Shown here: positions 31,485-42,230 of the stretch, piece by piece | Layout of the letters: each line of letters starts with the position of its first letter | Position numbering within the stretch: position 1 is the first letter of the stretch | Assembly: GCA_902563305.1 (NCBI GenBank) | Contig: CACEWP010000001.1 | Coordinates: 271,886 to 335,885, forward strand | Direction: 5' to 3' | Source: an uncultured Alphaproteobacteria bacterium | Lineage (GTDB): Bacteria; Pseudomonadota; Alphaproteobacteria; Methylaequorales; Methylaequoraceae | DNA: 64,000 nt | Made by a program: the position numbers and the translations under genes | Notes under the pieces: model-generated | Databases searched by the model: none | What the model was told of the DNA's origin: nothing | Seen by the model: only the letters and a program-made list of their open reading frames with translations

Positions 31485-33605
31485 TTGAACAAAATTAAAG
31501 GATATAATAACTGGAAAGAACTTGCATCTAAGGAACTTAAAGATAAAAGTTTGAACGACCACTATTGGGAAACACCTGAAGGTATAAAAGTTAAACCTCT
31601 TTACACCGAGGAAGATCTCAAAAATCTCAATCACCAAATTGGTCTGCCAGGCCTTCCTCCATTCACGCGAGGACCAAGAGCCACAATGTATACAAATAGA
31701 CCGTGGACAATTAGACAATATGCTGGATTCTCTACTGCAGAGGAGTCAAATAGATTTTACAAAGAGGGACTTAAAAATGGAGTAATGGGCTTGTCTGTTG
31801 CTTTTGATTTGGCCACTCATAGAGGTTATGATTCAGATCATCCAAGAGTTGTTGCTGATGTAGGAAATGCAGGAGTTGCTATTGATTCTATTGAGGACAT
31901 GAACTTATTATTTGATGGTATACCCCTTGATCAAATGAGTGTTTCAATGACTATGAATGGAGCTGTAATACCTGTATTAGCCAGTTTTATTGCTTCAGGA
32001 GAGGAGCAGGGGTGTCCTAGAGAAAAACTAACCGGTACAATCCAGAATGACATTTTAAAAGAATTTATGGTAAGAAATACTTTTATCTTCCCTCCCAAAC
32101 CAAGTATGAGGATTGTTGCTGATATAATAGAATATACATCTAAGCACATGCCAAGATTCAATTCTATTTCTATAAGTGGATACCACATGCAAGAGGCAGG
32201 TGCTAATCAAGTTCAAGAACTAGCTTACACACTCGCGGATGGTAAAGAGTACATAAAATCAGCTTTAGAAAGAGGGCTTAATATAGACGAATTTGCACCT
32301 AGGCTCTCATTCTTCTGGTCAATAGGCATGAACTTCTTTATGGAAATTGCAAAAATGAGGGCGTCACGATATATGTGGGCAGAGATTGTCAAAGAATTTA
32401 AACCAAAAAATAACAAAAGTTTAGCTTTGAGAACACACTGCCAGACCTCTGGAGTTTCATTAATGGAACAGGATGCATACAATAATATTGTAAGAACAAC
32501 AATAGAAGCTATGGCTGCAATTATGGGTGGAACTCAATCTCTTCATACAAATAGTTTTGATGAAGCACTTGCATTACCCACAAATTTTTCAGCAAGAATA
32601 GCAAGGAATACACAATTAATTCTTTCTGAAGAAACTGGAATTTGTAATGTAATAGATCCTTTAGCGGGTTCATATTATGTTGAGAGCCTCACATCAAGTA
32701 TTGTTCAGGAATCAAAAAAATTAATTCAAGAAATAGATGAAGTTGGAGGAATGGTTAAAGCTATTGAAATGGGTATTCCTAAAATGAGAATCGAGGAAAG
32801 TTCAGCAAAAAGACAAGCGAGAATTGATTCTAATGAGGAAACAATTGTGGGAGTAAATAAATACAAACCAACTGAAAAACAAGAAATTAATATTCTTTCC
32901 ATTGATAACGAGGAGGTAAGAGAGAGACAAGTTTCAAGATTACAAAAGCTCAAAAAATCTCGTGATAACAAAAATGTTGAAAACTTTATTGAAAAAATTA
33001 AGAACGTTGCGGGTCAAAAAGGTAATCTATTAGAAGTTTGTATAGAAGCGTCTAAAAACAGATGTACAGTAGGAGAAATGACTTCAGCTATGGAGAGTGT
33101 TTTTGGAAGGCATAATTTATCTACAAAAACAATTTCAGGAGTTTATAAAAATTCTGTAAAAAATGACGGAAAGATAGATGTTATTGATAGAGAACTAGAT
33201 AAGTTCATCAAAAATAAGGGTAGGAGACCAAGAATGCTGGTAGTAAAAATGGGGCAAGATGGACATGACAGGGGAGCAAAATTAATAGCTACAGCATTTT
33301 CAGATTTAGGGTTCGATGTTGATATTGGACCACTCTTTCAAACTCCTGAAGAAGCAGCTAAACAAGCAGTTGAGAACGATGCTCATGTAATTGGTGTTTC
33401 AACACTTGCTGCCGGTCACAAGACTTTAGTTCCACTATTAATGGAATCACTAAAGAATAATGAAGCAAATGAGATTAAGGTGATTTGTGGTGGAGTAATC
33501 CCTCCTGATGATTATCCCTTTTTGTATAAACTTGGCGTTGCCAAAGTCTTTGGTCCAGGAACTAATATTCAAGAAGCAGCAATTGAAATTATAAATTTAT
33601 TGTGA
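31485..33605 (+). CDS. methylmalonyl-CoA mutase (single-chain, with C-terminal B12-binding domain)
   Basis: [76 protein letters not shown] (DxHxxG). Confidence 0.97.
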   Translation: MNKIKGYNNWKELASKELKDKSLNDHYWETPEGIKVKPLYTEEDLKNLNHQIGLPGLPPFTRGPRATMYTNRPWTIRQYAGFSTAEESNRFYKEGLKNGVMGLSVAFDLATHRGYDSDHPRVVADVGNAGVAIDSIEDMNLLFDGIPLDQMSVSMTMNGAVIPVLASFIASGEEQGCPREKLTGTIQNDILKEFMVRNTFIFPPKPSMRIVADIIEYTSKHMPRFNSISISGYHMQEAGANQVQELAYTLADGKEYIKSALERGLNIDEFAPRLSFFWSIGMNFFMEIAKMRASRYMWAEIVKEFKPKNNKSLALRTHCQTSGVSLMEQDAYNNIVRTTIEAMAAIMGGTQSLHTNSFDEALALPTNFSARIARNTQLILSEETGICNVIDPLAGSYYVESLTSSIVQESKKLIQEIDEVGGMVKAIEMGIPKMRIEESSAKRQARIDSNEETIVGVNKYKPTEKQEINILSIDNEEVRERQVSRLQKLKKSRDNKNVENFIEKIKNVAGQKGNLLEVCIEASKNRCTVGEMTSAMESVFGRHNLSTKTISGVYKNSVKNDGKIDVIDRELDKFIKNKGRRPRMLVVKMGQDGHDRGAKLIATAFSDLGFDVDIGPLFQTPEEAAKQAVENDAHVIGVSTLAAGHKTLVPLLMESLKNNEANEIKVICGGVIPPDDYPFLYKLGVAKVFGPGTNIQEAAIEIINLL

Positions 33606-33607
33606 TA

Positions 33608-33628
33608 TTTTAACCATCATGGTTAAAA
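33608..33628 (+). promoter_or_regulatory. Perfect 21-bp inverted repeat directly before the HTH-MeaB start codon
   Basis: TTTTAACCAT-C-ATGGTTAAAA (10+1+10); ATG of next gene begins at 33629. Confidence 0.65.
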
Positions 33629-34822
33629 ATGAAACTTAAGCATTATTTAAAACTTTTTAACATTTCCAAGATTGATTTTTCAAAAAAGATTGGGGTATCT
33701 AATGTTTCACTTTCTAGATATATAAGTGGAGAAAGGTTTCCTGAAAGAAAGGTTTTGAGTAAAATTTATCAAAGTACTAATGGTTTGGTTGATGCAAACG
33801 ATTTTTATCTTGAAGGAATCCCTAATTATGAATTGAATGATCAACAAAAAGCAGAGTTAAACAACATGATAAATAGTTTAAGAAAAGGAAAACTTAAATT
33901 TATTGCCAAAGCAATCACATTAATTGAATCTTCTTTAAAATTACATAAGCTTCAGGCTAGTTTTTTGTTATCAAAGTTAAAAGATAAAAATGATTCACTA
34001 AGAATTGGTATAACTGGCGTACCTGGAGTTGGGAAATCAACCTTTATAGAAACTTTCGGTATGACCTTAATTGATTTAGGTTACAAGGTTGCTGTTCTTG
34101 CTATTGATCCTTCATCGAAACGATCAGGTGGTTCAATATTAGGCGACAAAACTAGAATGATGAGATTATCTGTCAACAAGAATGCATATATTCGTCCTTC
34201 GCCAAGTCAGGGACATCTTGGAGGTGTAGCAAAAAAAACTCGAGATTCAATAAGGTGCTTAGAGGAAGCTGGTTACAATATTATATTTATAGAAACAATG
34301 GGAGTTGGTCAAGCAGAGACAACTGTGTATGATATGGTTGATATTTTTTTAGTTCTTCTTTTACCTTCCGGAGGAGATGAATTACAAGGTATTAAAAAAG
34401 GAATAATAGAAATAGCTGACCTAATAATAATAAATAAAGCTGATGGGAGTCTAAAAAGTACAGCTGAAATTACCATGTCGGAATATAAGAATGCTCAAAC
34501 AATGATTTCAAAAAGTAGAAAAGATATACTACCCCAGGTTTTTCAATGCTCTTCAACTGAAAATACAGGCATAAATAAAATTTTAAGCTTTGTAAAAAAA
34601 TTTGAAGAGACTAGAAAAAAAAGTGGATCATTCTATCAAACAAGGAGTGAGCAACAAATAAAAGCTCTTTGGAGTGACATAACTTTGGAAACTCAGGAAT
34701 TTATAGAAAATGATCTTAGATCAAAAGAATTTGTAAAAAAAATTATTAAAGATGTAGAAAAAAATAAATTTGATGTTAATAATGCTTCAAAGATAATCTT
34801 AGATTATATTGTAAAAAAGTAG
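33629..34822 (+). CDS. MeaB/ArgK-type G-protein chaperone of methylmalonyl-CoA mutase with N-terminal XRE-type HTH domain
   Basis: HTH: LKHYLKLFNISKIDFSKKIGVSNVSLSRYISGERFPERKVLSKIYQSTNGLVDANDFY; GTPase: RIGITGVPGVGKSTFIETFG, AIDPSSKRSGGSILGDKTRM. Confidence 0.93.
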   Translation: MKLKHYLKLFNISKIDFSKKIGVSNVSLSRYISGERFPERKVLSKIYQSTNGLVDANDFYLEGIPNYELNDQQKAELNNMINSLRKGKLKFIAKAITLIESSLKLHKLQASFLLSKLKDKNDSLRIGITGVPGVGKSTFIETFGMTLIDLGYKVAVLAIDPSSKRSGGSILGDKTRMMRLSVNKNAYIRPSPSQGHLGGVAKKTRDSIRCLEEAGYNIIFIETMGVGQAETTVYDMVDIFLVLLLPSGGDELQGIKKGIIEIADLIIINKADGSLKSTAEITMSEYKNAQTMISKSRKDILPQVFQCSSTENTGINKILSFVKKFEETRKKSGSFYQTRSEQQIKALWSDITLETQEFIENDLRSKEFVKKIIKDVEKNKFDVNNASKIILDYIVKK

Positions 34823-34858
34823 TTTGAATCAATATAGTATAAAGAATTGAGGTTAAAA

Positions 34859-35146
34859 ATGGTTAACAAGTGCAGTATAACAAAAAAAAAGCCTTTAACT
34901 GGAAATAACGTTAGTCATGCTGTAAATAAGACAAAAAGAAGATTTTATCCAAATCTTCATAATGTTTCTTTTTTCTCAGAGATTTTAGGTAAAAACGTTA
35001 GACTTAAAGTTTCGTCTAGAGGAATAAAAACTGTCGAGAAAAATGGAGGAATTGATAGCTACATTATTAACTCGAAAAATATAAACCTTACTTCTGAAAC
35101 TATAAAAATAAAAAAACTTATGTTATCCAAATCCTCTAAGAAATAA
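34859..35146 (+). CDS. rpmB: 50S ribosomal protein L28
   Basis: NKCSITKKKPLTGNNVSHAVNKTKRRFYPNLHNV. Confidence 0.95.
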   Translation: MVNKCSITKKKPLTGNNVSHAVNKTKRRFYPNLHNVSFFSEILGKNVRLKVSSRGIKTVEKNGGIDSYIINSKNINLTSETIKIKKLMLSKSSKK

Positions 35147-36802
35147 TTATCTTTTATCCTTTATTATTTCAGTTAAGTTATCAATTATAATCTCACCTAA
35201 CTTTTCAACATCGTCTATTGTAAATGCATTATTATAGTATTTTGACACATCATGTCCGATTCCAATAGCTATAAGATCAATTTTCTTTTTTTTTTCAATA
35301 TCAGCAACAGTTTCTTTAAGATGATTATCCAAAATGTTAGAGTTATTGCAAGAAAGCGTGGCATCATCTACAGGGGCACCATCAGATATAACAATTAAGA
35401 TCTTCTTTTTTTCAGTTCTTTTTCCTAATCTATTACTTGCCCAAATCAAAGCTTCGCCATCAATATTTTCTTTTAGAATTCCATCTTTGAGAACCAGACC
35501 TAAATTAAGTTTTGTTTGATTCCAAGGGGTATCTGCGTCCTTGTAGACTATGTGTAAAAGATCATTAAGCCTCCCAGGGTTAACAACTCTATTATTATCC
35601 CAAAGTTTTTTTGATTTGCCACCTTTCCATTCTTTGGTGGTAAAGCCAAGTATTTCAACATTAACTCGACATTTTTCAAGAGTTTTAGTAATTATCTCTG
35701 CTGTCATCGCTGAGGTTACAATTGGCTTTCCTCGCATTGAACCAGAGTTATCTAATAGAAGTGAAACTACTGTATTTTTTTCAGTATTTTCGTTTTTTAA
35801 CTTAAATATATTATAGGTTTTTGGATTTGCTATAAACTGAGAAAATCTTGAACTATCAAAAAATCCTTCGTCTTGATCAAATTTCCAAGTACTGTAATCA
35901 AGTGAGTAAAGAAGCTTTTCAAGTTTTTTAGCTAAACTATTTACGAGTTTTGTATTGTCTTTACATTCTTCATCAAATTTTTGTCTTAATTTTTTTAACT
36001 CAGCATGACTAATTAATCTTTCTGCTTTTGTAAAGATGTCGAATTTTTTTGTATAAACTTTATACTCTATATTATTTTGAGTTTTAGGCTCAGCGTTACA
36101 ATTTGCTTTGCCATTATCTGGTTTAAATTTTTCTTTTTTTTCATCTATTTGTTTAAAACTTATTTTCTTATTTTCTTCACTTTTTTTATTTTGTGGAGCT
36201 AGATTACTTTGCTCTTCTTTATCTTCATGTTCATTATCAAAAGATTTTTTACTTTCTGAATAAATGGAGGAAATTATTTTATTTGTATATATGTAAAACG
36301 CTTCCTCTTGATTAATTTTTTTAATGAGAGAATTTAGATGCTTCGTCTGTATTTTTGGAAAGATCTTCGAAATTTTTTTTATTTTAACAACTTTTGTTTG
36401 AAAAATATTTAGAAAAAAATCAAACAAAATATGCAATCTTTTATCATCATCATTAAAAAAACTTTGTTTAAAATCTGATAAGATTAAATTTATATTTTTT
36501 TTACAACCTTCAAAATGAGTAAAACCAAATGACAAGCATCTTGTGGCTGTAATGACTTTAAATATTTTTTTTTTCTCTTCTAATGATGGGCAATGTCGGT
36601 CATAAATACTGATATCTATATACCTTAGGTTAAGAGAAGCAATATCATACCACCCTCTACCTAAAAACTTTTCTGAAATTTCAAAACCATCAAAAAAGTT
36701 TGCCTTGCTAGATCTATTTGAAACAATAAGTTTTCTATCAGAAATTTTTTTTATTCTATTTCTTGATAATGTTTTAGCAGTCGTTTCATCTAAATTTTCC
36801 AT
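35147..36802 (-). CDS. cobT: cobaltochelatase subunit CobT
   Basis: VSLLLDNSGSMRGKPI VWA domain, acidic/charged middle region; next to cobS. Confidence 0.92.
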   Translation of the reverse strand: MENLDETTAKTLSRNRIKKISDRKLIVSNRSSKANFFDGFEISEKFLGRGWYDIASLNLRYIDISIYDRHCPSLEEKKKIFKVITATRCLSFGFTHFEGCKKNINLILSDFKQSFFNDDDKRLHILFDFFLNIFQTKVVKIKKISKIFPKIQTKHLNSLIKKINQEEAFYIYTNKIISSIYSESKKSFDNEHEDKEEQSNLAPQNKKSEENKKISFKQIDEKKEKFKPDNGKANCNAEPKTQNNIEYKVYTKKFDIFTKAERLISHAELKKLRQKFDEECKDNTKLVNSLAKKLEKLLYSLDYSTWKFDQDEGFFDSSRFSQFIANPKTYNIFKLKNENTEKNTVVSLLLDNSGSMRGKPIVTSAMTAEIITKTLEKCRVNVEILGFTTKEWKGGKSKKLWDNNRVVNPGRLNDLLHIVYKDADTPWNQTKLNLGLVLKDGILKENIDGEALIWASNRLGKRTEKKKILIVISDGAPVDDATLSCNNSNILDNHLKETVADIEKKKKIDLIAIGIGHDVSKYYNNAFTIDDVEKLGEIIIDNLTEIIKDKR

Positions 36803-36804
36803 TG

Positions 36805-37773
36805 TTATTCATGTCTTGAAATTAACTCTCGCCCAAAGCATCTTTGGTAGAACTCGTTAATAATATTTTTATCATTTAAATCACATTTATTAAAAAAAGA
36901 AAGTTTGAATGCCTGGTCTATATCTCCAAATATTTCAAAATTTTCTGCCCAAATAATACAGGTTCTAGGTGACATAATAACTGAAATTTCTGAAGCTTTA
37001 AATGCATCTCTCACTAAATTTGCAAGTCTAACCATTTTAGAGATTGAGGAATGAACTTTTTTACTACTTTTCTTTAACTTATTTTTAATAATTTTTTCCT
37101 CAATCTCAGGTTTTAAGAAATTTAAGGAACAAAAAATATTCCATCTATCGAGTTGACCTTGATTCAAATTTTGCGTGCCGTAGTAAAGACCTGAGGTATC
37201 TCCTAACCCAAGTGTATTACATGTCCCAAATATTCTGAAATATGGGTTTGGTGTAATAATCGTATTCTGATCTAAAAGAGTAAGTTTTCCGTCTGCTTCT
37301 AAAACTCTTTGAATTACAAACATTACATCTGGGCGCCCTGCATCATATTCATCAAATACCAATGCAACAGGGTTTTTAATTGCCCATGGGAGTAGCCCTT
37401 CTTTAAAGGTCGTTACTTGTTTATCATTTTTTAAAATAATTCCATCTTTACCAAGCAAGTCAAATCTACTAATGTGTCCGTCTAAATTTATACGAAGGCA
37501 TGGCCAATGTAATCTTGCAGCAATTTGTTCTATATGTGACGACTTCCCTGTTCCATGAAGTCCTTGAATCAGAACTTTTTTATTATATTTAAATCCCATC
37601 AATATAGATGTGGTAGTTGCGTCATCAAAAATATATCCATTATCAATTTCTGGAACCAAGTTAGTTTTTTCTGAAAAAGATGGAACCATAATCTTTTTTG
37701 ATGTACCAAAAACTTTTGATGAATCAACAAGTTTAGGTGTATCCAATGTTAAATTGTTATTTTCTAAAAGCAT
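36805..37773 (-). CDS. cobS: cobaltochelatase subunit CobS (AAA+)
   Basis: VLIQGLHGTGKSSHIEQIAARLHWPCLRINLDGHISRFDLLGKD. Confidence 0.95.
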   Translation of the reverse strand: MLLENNNLTLDTPKLVDSSKVFGTSKKIMVPSFSEKTNLVPEIDNGYIFDDATTTSILMGFKYNKKVLIQGLHGTGKSSHIEQIAARLHWPCLRINLDGHISRFDLLGKDGIILKNDKQVTTFKEGLLPWAIKNPVALVFDEYDAGRPDVMFVIQRVLEADGKLTLLDQNTIITPNPYFRIFGTCNTLGLGDTSGLYYGTQNLNQGQLDRWNIFCSLNFLKPEIEEKIIKNKLKKSSKKVHSSISKMVRLANLVRDAFKASEISVIMSPRTCIIWAENFEIFGDIDQAFKLSFFNKCDLNDKNIINEFYQRCFGRELISRHE

Positions 37774-38343
37774 TTAACTAATTAAAAAATTTTGAAGAAT
37801 TTTGTAAGCTTTGTTTATCTCTTTCATTTTCATCTCTTTATTACTTATATTATTATTTACATCTGGGTGATATTTCTTAACCAACGCTTTGTATTTTTTT
37901 TTTAATTGTTCCTCATTAACATCAGGTTTTAAATTCAAAGTGATTAATGAATGCTCAACTTGTTCATTTAAACTATAATTTTGTTTATTTTCAAATCTTT
38001 TTCTTTTTTTTCTAAATTTAATTTTTTGTGTATCAAAGAAAAAGCGGAATTGAAACTTGATTTTTGATGCAGACCCATTGGAAAAAGGTTTGGTAGGTTT
38101 GCCTTCAAATAGGTGATTCTTCTGATATTCATAAATCTCTTCTTGAGATTTACCCGCGAAGAAATTCCATCTTTTATTATATGATTTGATATGTTCAAGA
38201 CAAAATATGTATCTTTCAGAGCTATTCGGTGATTTAGGAGCATAGAATTCTCCAGGTTTGTTGCAATCAATCTCATCACATTGTTTTTCAATTTTTTTTG
38301 AGAAGATATCAAAACTCTTTATTGCTTTTTTTTTCATAATCAT
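37774..38343 (-). CDS. DnaJ-domain protein
   Basis: C-terminal LKKKYKALVKKYHPDVNN J domain (HPD); upstream of cobS as in other alphaproteobacteria. Confidence 0.9.
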   Translation of the reverse strand: MIMKKKAIKSFDIFSKKIEKQCDEIDCNKPGEFYAPKSPNSSERYIFCLEHIKSYNKRWNFFAGKSQEEIYEYQKNHLFEGKPTKPFSNGSASKIKFQFRFFFDTQKIKFRKKRKRFENKQNYSLNEQVEHSLITLNLKPDVNEEQLKKKYKALVKKYHPDVNNNISNKEMKMKEINKAYKILQNFLIS

Positions 38344-38358
38344 TTTATTATTAAATAT

Positions 38359-38613
38359 ATGGATGAATCAACAATTTACAAAAAACTATTTATTAATTTT
38401 AAACCTTCATTTTTAAAAGTGGAAAATGAGTCCCATCTACACAGCAACCATGCTCAAAGCCCAAAAAGCGGGAACTCTCATTTTTCCATCACAATTAAAT
38501 CAGAAGCTCTAAATAAATTAAATAGAGTCGAGGGACAAAGAAAAGTCTATAATGTATTGAGAGAAGAGATGAAAAATCATATTCACGCATTGAAAATTAA
38601 AATATTGATCTAG
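38359..38613 (+). CDS. BolA family protein
   Basis: VENESHLHSNHAQSPKSGNSHFSITIKS...VEGQRKVYNVL. Confidence 0.92.
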   Translation: MDESTIYKKLFINFKPSFLKVENESHLHSNHAQSPKSGNSHFSITIKSEALNKLNRVEGQRKVYNVLREEMKNHIHALKIKILI

Positions 38614-39065
38614 CTTCCGTATCCAGTTCCAAACATGAACTCTTGATGTTTTTTTAAAGAATCTTGAAGTTCATTATTAGCATAATCATAAAGATCTCTC
38701 ATCGATAAAATACCTATAATTTTTTTTTTTTCAATTACAGGAAGATGTCTAAAGCCCCTTGACCTCATAACATGAATAGCATCTATTGGTGTTTTTTTTG
38801 GTGAAATTGTTTCAACATTTTTAGTCATTATTTTTGATATTTCTGTTGTTTTAGGGTTTAGATTTTTAGGTATAACTTTGAACGTTATATCTCTTTCAGT
38901 AATGATACCAACTAGGTCATTATTATTATTAGAATCACAAACTAAAAGAGCTCCACATTTATTTTTGAACATTGATACTGCCGCATCAAAAGCCGATGAT
39001 CGATGGCCAATAATAACTAATCTTTGATTAATTAAAACCTTTTCAAGTACATCTTGAATAATCAA
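38610..39065 (-). CDS. CBS-domain protein
   Basis: Two CBS repeats (LVGIITERDITFKV; IIGILSMRDLYDY). Confidence 0.9.
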   Translation of the reverse strand: MIIQDVLEKVLINQRLVIIGHRSSAFDAAVSMFKNKCGALLVCDSNNNNDLVGIITERDITFKVIPKNLNPKTTEISKIMTKNVETISPKKTPIDAIHVMRSRGFRHLPVIEKKKIIGILSMRDLYDYANNELQDSLKKHQEFMFGTGYGS

Positions 39066-39108
39066 TTTACTCTCCCCAATACTATTATAGTACTAAATTA
39101 AATAAATT

Positions 39109-40386
39109 TTAATTGTTTTTTGAAATTTTTAGTAAAATTATTTGATTATTTTTTTTTGCTAAAATTTTAAATTTTAAACCAAAGAAAGAAAACATTTGAT
39201 TTTTTTTGGGTATAATTCTGCTTTCATATAATATCAAGCCAGCAACTGTAGATGCATTATTTACAGGAAGGTTTGTTCCAATTTGTTTGTTAAGGTCTCT
39301 AATGTTCACAGTTCCATTAACTAAAAAGTTATTTTTTGATGTTTCTTTTATCCCATTTTCATTTTTTGAAAGCTTCAAATCGTCAAGTTCGTCGTCTATA
39401 TCCCCCACTATTTCTTCAATTATATCCTCTAAGGTTATAATACCTAAAAATTCTCCATACTCGTCTACTACTATTGAAAAGTGCTCCTTTCTTTTTTTGA
39501 AAGCCATTAATTGATTATCTAACTTGGTTGATTCTGGGATAAACCAAGGTTTTTGACAATAACTAAGTATATTGAATTTTTTTTGATCTAAAGCATTTTC
39601 TCCAATTAATTTTCTTACATATAACACACCAACAATATTTTCTGGGTGTTTATCCCAAACAGGAATTCTGGAATGGGGAGAATTTTTTAGCTTTAATATC
39701 AAATCAGTGTAGTTAATATTTGATGGTAAACTAAATATATCATTTCTTGAAACCATTATGGAACCAACTGTTATCTCATCAAGGTCTAAGATAGATTTTA
39801 GCATTTGTGTTTCATCTTTTCCTGTAGAATCTTTTCCATGTAAATCAATTGCACCTCTAAGTTCCTCTTCACTTTTTTCTAAGATCTCTTCTTTTGTCGA
39901 ATCTTTATAATCAATTCCAAGCATCTTTAAAATAAAACCTACAACGAAATTTAAAATTTTAGTTAAAGGATATAACAAAATTATTATTATCCTAAATACT
40001 GGAGCAATTTTAAGTGCATACTTATCAGCATTCGACAATGCTATTGTTTTAGGTATCAACTCACCAAAAATTAAAATCATTAGTGTCATTATTACTGTTG
40101 CGTAAAAAATACCCTCGGTAGCTGTTATTTCTATTAATATTTTGGTTGCCAATGCTGAGGCTAAAACATTGACCAGATTGTTAGCAAACAAAATTGTACA
40201 TATCAGCTGTTCTTTGTCTTTAAATATTTTTTCAAAGATCCCAGCATTTTTTTTTCCTGACCTAGCTAAGTTGTGCATTCTTGGTTTTGATGCTGAAGTT
40301 AATGAGGTCTCGGATCCAGAAAAGAAAGCTGATAAAAATACAAGCCCAATTATTGAACCAATCAGAACTGATAAAGGAAATTCCAT
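39109..40386 (-). CDS. CNNM/HlyC-CorC family transporter (DUF21 + CBS + CorC_HlyC)
   Basis: FLSAFFSGSETSLTSASKPRMHNLA, FSIVVDEYGEFLGIITLEDIIEEIVGDIDDE. Confidence 0.93.
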   Translation of the reverse strand: MEFPLSVLIGSIIGLVFLSAFFSGSETSLTSASKPRMHNLARSGKKNAGIFEKIFKDKEQLICTILFANNLVNVLASALATKILIEITATEGIFYATVIMTLMILIFGELIPKTIALSNADKYALKIAPVFRIIIILLYPLTKILNFVVGFILKMLGIDYKDSTKEEILEKSEEELRGAIDLHGKDSTGKDETQMLKSILDLDEITVGSIMVSRNDIFSLPSNINYTDLILKLKNSPHSRIPVWDKHPENIVGVLYVRKLIGENALDQKKFNILSYCQKPWFIPESTKLDNQLMAFKKRKEHFSIVVDEYGEFLGIITLEDIIEEIVGDIDDELDDLKLSKNENGIKETSKNNFLVNGTVNIRDLNKQIGTNLPVNNASTVAGLILYESRIIPKKNQMFSFFGLKFKILAKKNNQIILLKISKNN

Positions 40387-40389
40387 AAT

Positions 40390-41496
40390 TTATCTTAGTT
40401 CATCTTTCAAAAAATTTGACAATTTTTTTTCTTCCTCCAAGAAAATTCTTACAGGCAATCCTATATCTTTTATTAGGATAAGTTTAATTTTATTTTTTTT
40501 TACTTTTTTATCAAATCTCATATGTTTCAGGAATTCTTCTGGTGAAATTTTTATGTTATAGTGTTCAAGATTAAATGGGATTCCCAAATTTTCAAGATGA
40601 GAAGAATAATGGAATAAAATATCTTTACTACAAAGTTTTAAGAAAATAGAAAATTTTATTGCTAAGTACATACCTATAAATATTGCTTCTCCATGTTTAA
40701 TTTTATGCTTATAACCAGTTATTGACTCAATTGCATGTCCAAAAGTATGACCAAAGTTTAATATCTCTCTAATACCTTTCTCCTTTTCGTCTATTGCAAC
40801 AATTTTCGATTTAATTATACAGCTTTTCTCGATTGCATAAATACAACTGTCTGAATCAAGAGAAATAACTTTTTTACCGTTTTTTACTAACCACCTAAAA
40901 AATAGCTTATCTTTAATAAATGAATACTTTAAAATTTCTGCGTAACCTGATACTAACTCTCTTTTTCCAAGTGAAGTGAGTATGTCAGTGGAAATAATTA
41001 CTGATTTTGGTTGTTTGAAAGATCCTATTAGATTCTTACCATATTTTGAGTTAATTCCAGTTTTCCCTCCAACGGAACTATCAACTTGAGATAGAAGAGT
41101 AGTAGGAACTTGAACTAGATCTATACCTCTTAAAATAAGAGAGGATGATAGTGCTGATAAATCACCAAGAACTCCGCCACCAACACAAATAAGAAGACAA
41201 TCTCGATCAACCTCAAGTTTTAAAATCTTATCAATTAAAAGCTCAAGATACTTGAAGCTTTTTGTTTTTTCACCGTGAGGAAGAATAATTTGATTAAACT
41301 TTATTTCCTTTTTAAATACATAACTAAAAAGCCTTTGGTTTTTTTTGTAAACATTTTCATCTGTTATTATAATTATTTTTGAATATTTTTGATAGTTGGG
41401 AATAAAGCTTGGGATTGAACCTAAAATATCTTTTCCAATAAAAATGGTATACGACTTTTTTCCTAGAGAAACTTTATGATTTATTAAATTTTTCAT
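40390..41496 (-). CDS. aroB: 3-dehydroquinate synthase
   Basis: CVGGGVLGDLSALSSSLILRGIDLVQVPTTLLSQVDSSVGGKTGIN. Confidence 0.97.
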   Translation of the reverse strand: MKNLINHKVSLGKKSYTIFIGKDILGSIPSFIPNYQKYSKIIIITDENVYKKNQRLFSYVFKKEIKFNQIILPHGEKTKSFKYLELLIDKILKLEVDRDCLLICVGGGVLGDLSALSSSLILRGIDLVQVPTTLLSQVDSSVGGKTGINSKYGKNLIGSFKQPKSVIISTDILTSLGKRELVSGYAEILKYSFIKDKLFFRWLVKNGKKVISLDSDSCIYAIEKSCIIKSKIVAIDEKEKGIREILNFGHTFGHAIESITGYKHKIKHGEAIFIGMYLAIKFSIFLKLCSKDILFHYSSHLENLGIPFNLEHYNIKISPEEFLKHMRFDKKVKKNKIKLILIKDIGLPVRIFLEEEKKLSNFLKDELR

Positions 41497-42013
41497 TTTT
41501 TAAAGAAATTTTTATTTTTCTTACTACTTCTGTTATTGAGGTAACATCAACATTCACGGTTATGTGACATTTTCGGTAATCATTGATTCTTTCTATATAC
41601 ATTTGTTTTAAATTATCTTCAAGTTTTCCTTCTCTTAATTTTGGTCTATTTGATAAATTTTTTTTCAATCTAGCTACAAGAGTACTAATACTTGCATTTA
41701 GGAAGATACAAATACATTTGTTTAATAGAGAACTCTTAACTTCTTTATCAGAGAAAATTCCAGCACCTGGAGATATTACAAATTTGTTTTTTTTATCTAA
41801 AAACTTTATGATTATTTTTTTTTCTAGTCTTCGAAACTCTTTTTCACCATAAATTTGAAAAAAATCTTTGATCTTTAGATTTGTGATTTTCTCAATTTCA
41901 TGATCTACGTCATGAAAATCTCTTTTAATTTCCTTTGCGAGAATTTTACCAATTGAAGTTTTTCCAACACCTGTCATACCTATAAGGATGATATTTTTAT
42001 TTTTAAATGTCAT
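41474..42013 (-). CDS. aroK: shikimate kinase
   Basis: IILIGMTGVGKTSIGKILAKEIKRDFHDVDHEIE, SPGAGIF; overlaps aroB. Confidence 0.95.
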   Translation of the reverse strand: MTFKNKNIILIGMTGVGKTSIGKILAKEIKRDFHDVDHEIEKITNLKIKDFFQIYGEKEFRRLEKKIIIKFLDKKNKFVISPGAGIFSDKEVKSSLLNKCICIFLNASISTLVARLKKNLSNRPKLREGKLEDNLKQMYIERINDYRKCHITVNVDVTSITEVVRKIKISLKNEKFNKS

Positions 42014-42098
42014 TAATTTATTTTAATGTAAATAATTGATTGTTTTGAAAAATTTTTATTAATATTATAATAATTCATTAGAAACAAATATATTGAGT

Positions 42099-42230
42099 AT
42101 GGACAAGTTAATAATAAAGATTTTAATTTCACTAACGATCGTGCTTTTTTTATTCATAATATATTTGGGAACATCAGATTTTGTGGTTAACCCAAGGCTT
42201 GTTGAGAGTGAGTTTTCTATTGAAAAATAA
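42099..42230 (+). CDS. Small putative membrane protein (43 aa)
   Basis: ATG ORF MDKLIIKILISLTIVLFLFIIYLGTSDFVVNPRLVESEFSIEK with one predicted TM; overlaps the start of the next gene; below the ORF-track size cutoff. Confidence 0.4.
   Translation: MDKLIIKILISLTIVLFLFIIYLGTSDFVVNPRLVESEFSIEK

Noticed and set aside
31474-31485. Cobalamin riboswitch upstream of methylmalonyl-CoA mutase
   Set aside because: The gap to the preceding HAD gene is only ~10 nt, with no room for a riboswitch
32225-32482. Reverse-strand ORFs inside mcm (also 31931-32188, 32726-32971)
   Set aside because: Antisense shadows of a strongly conserved CDS
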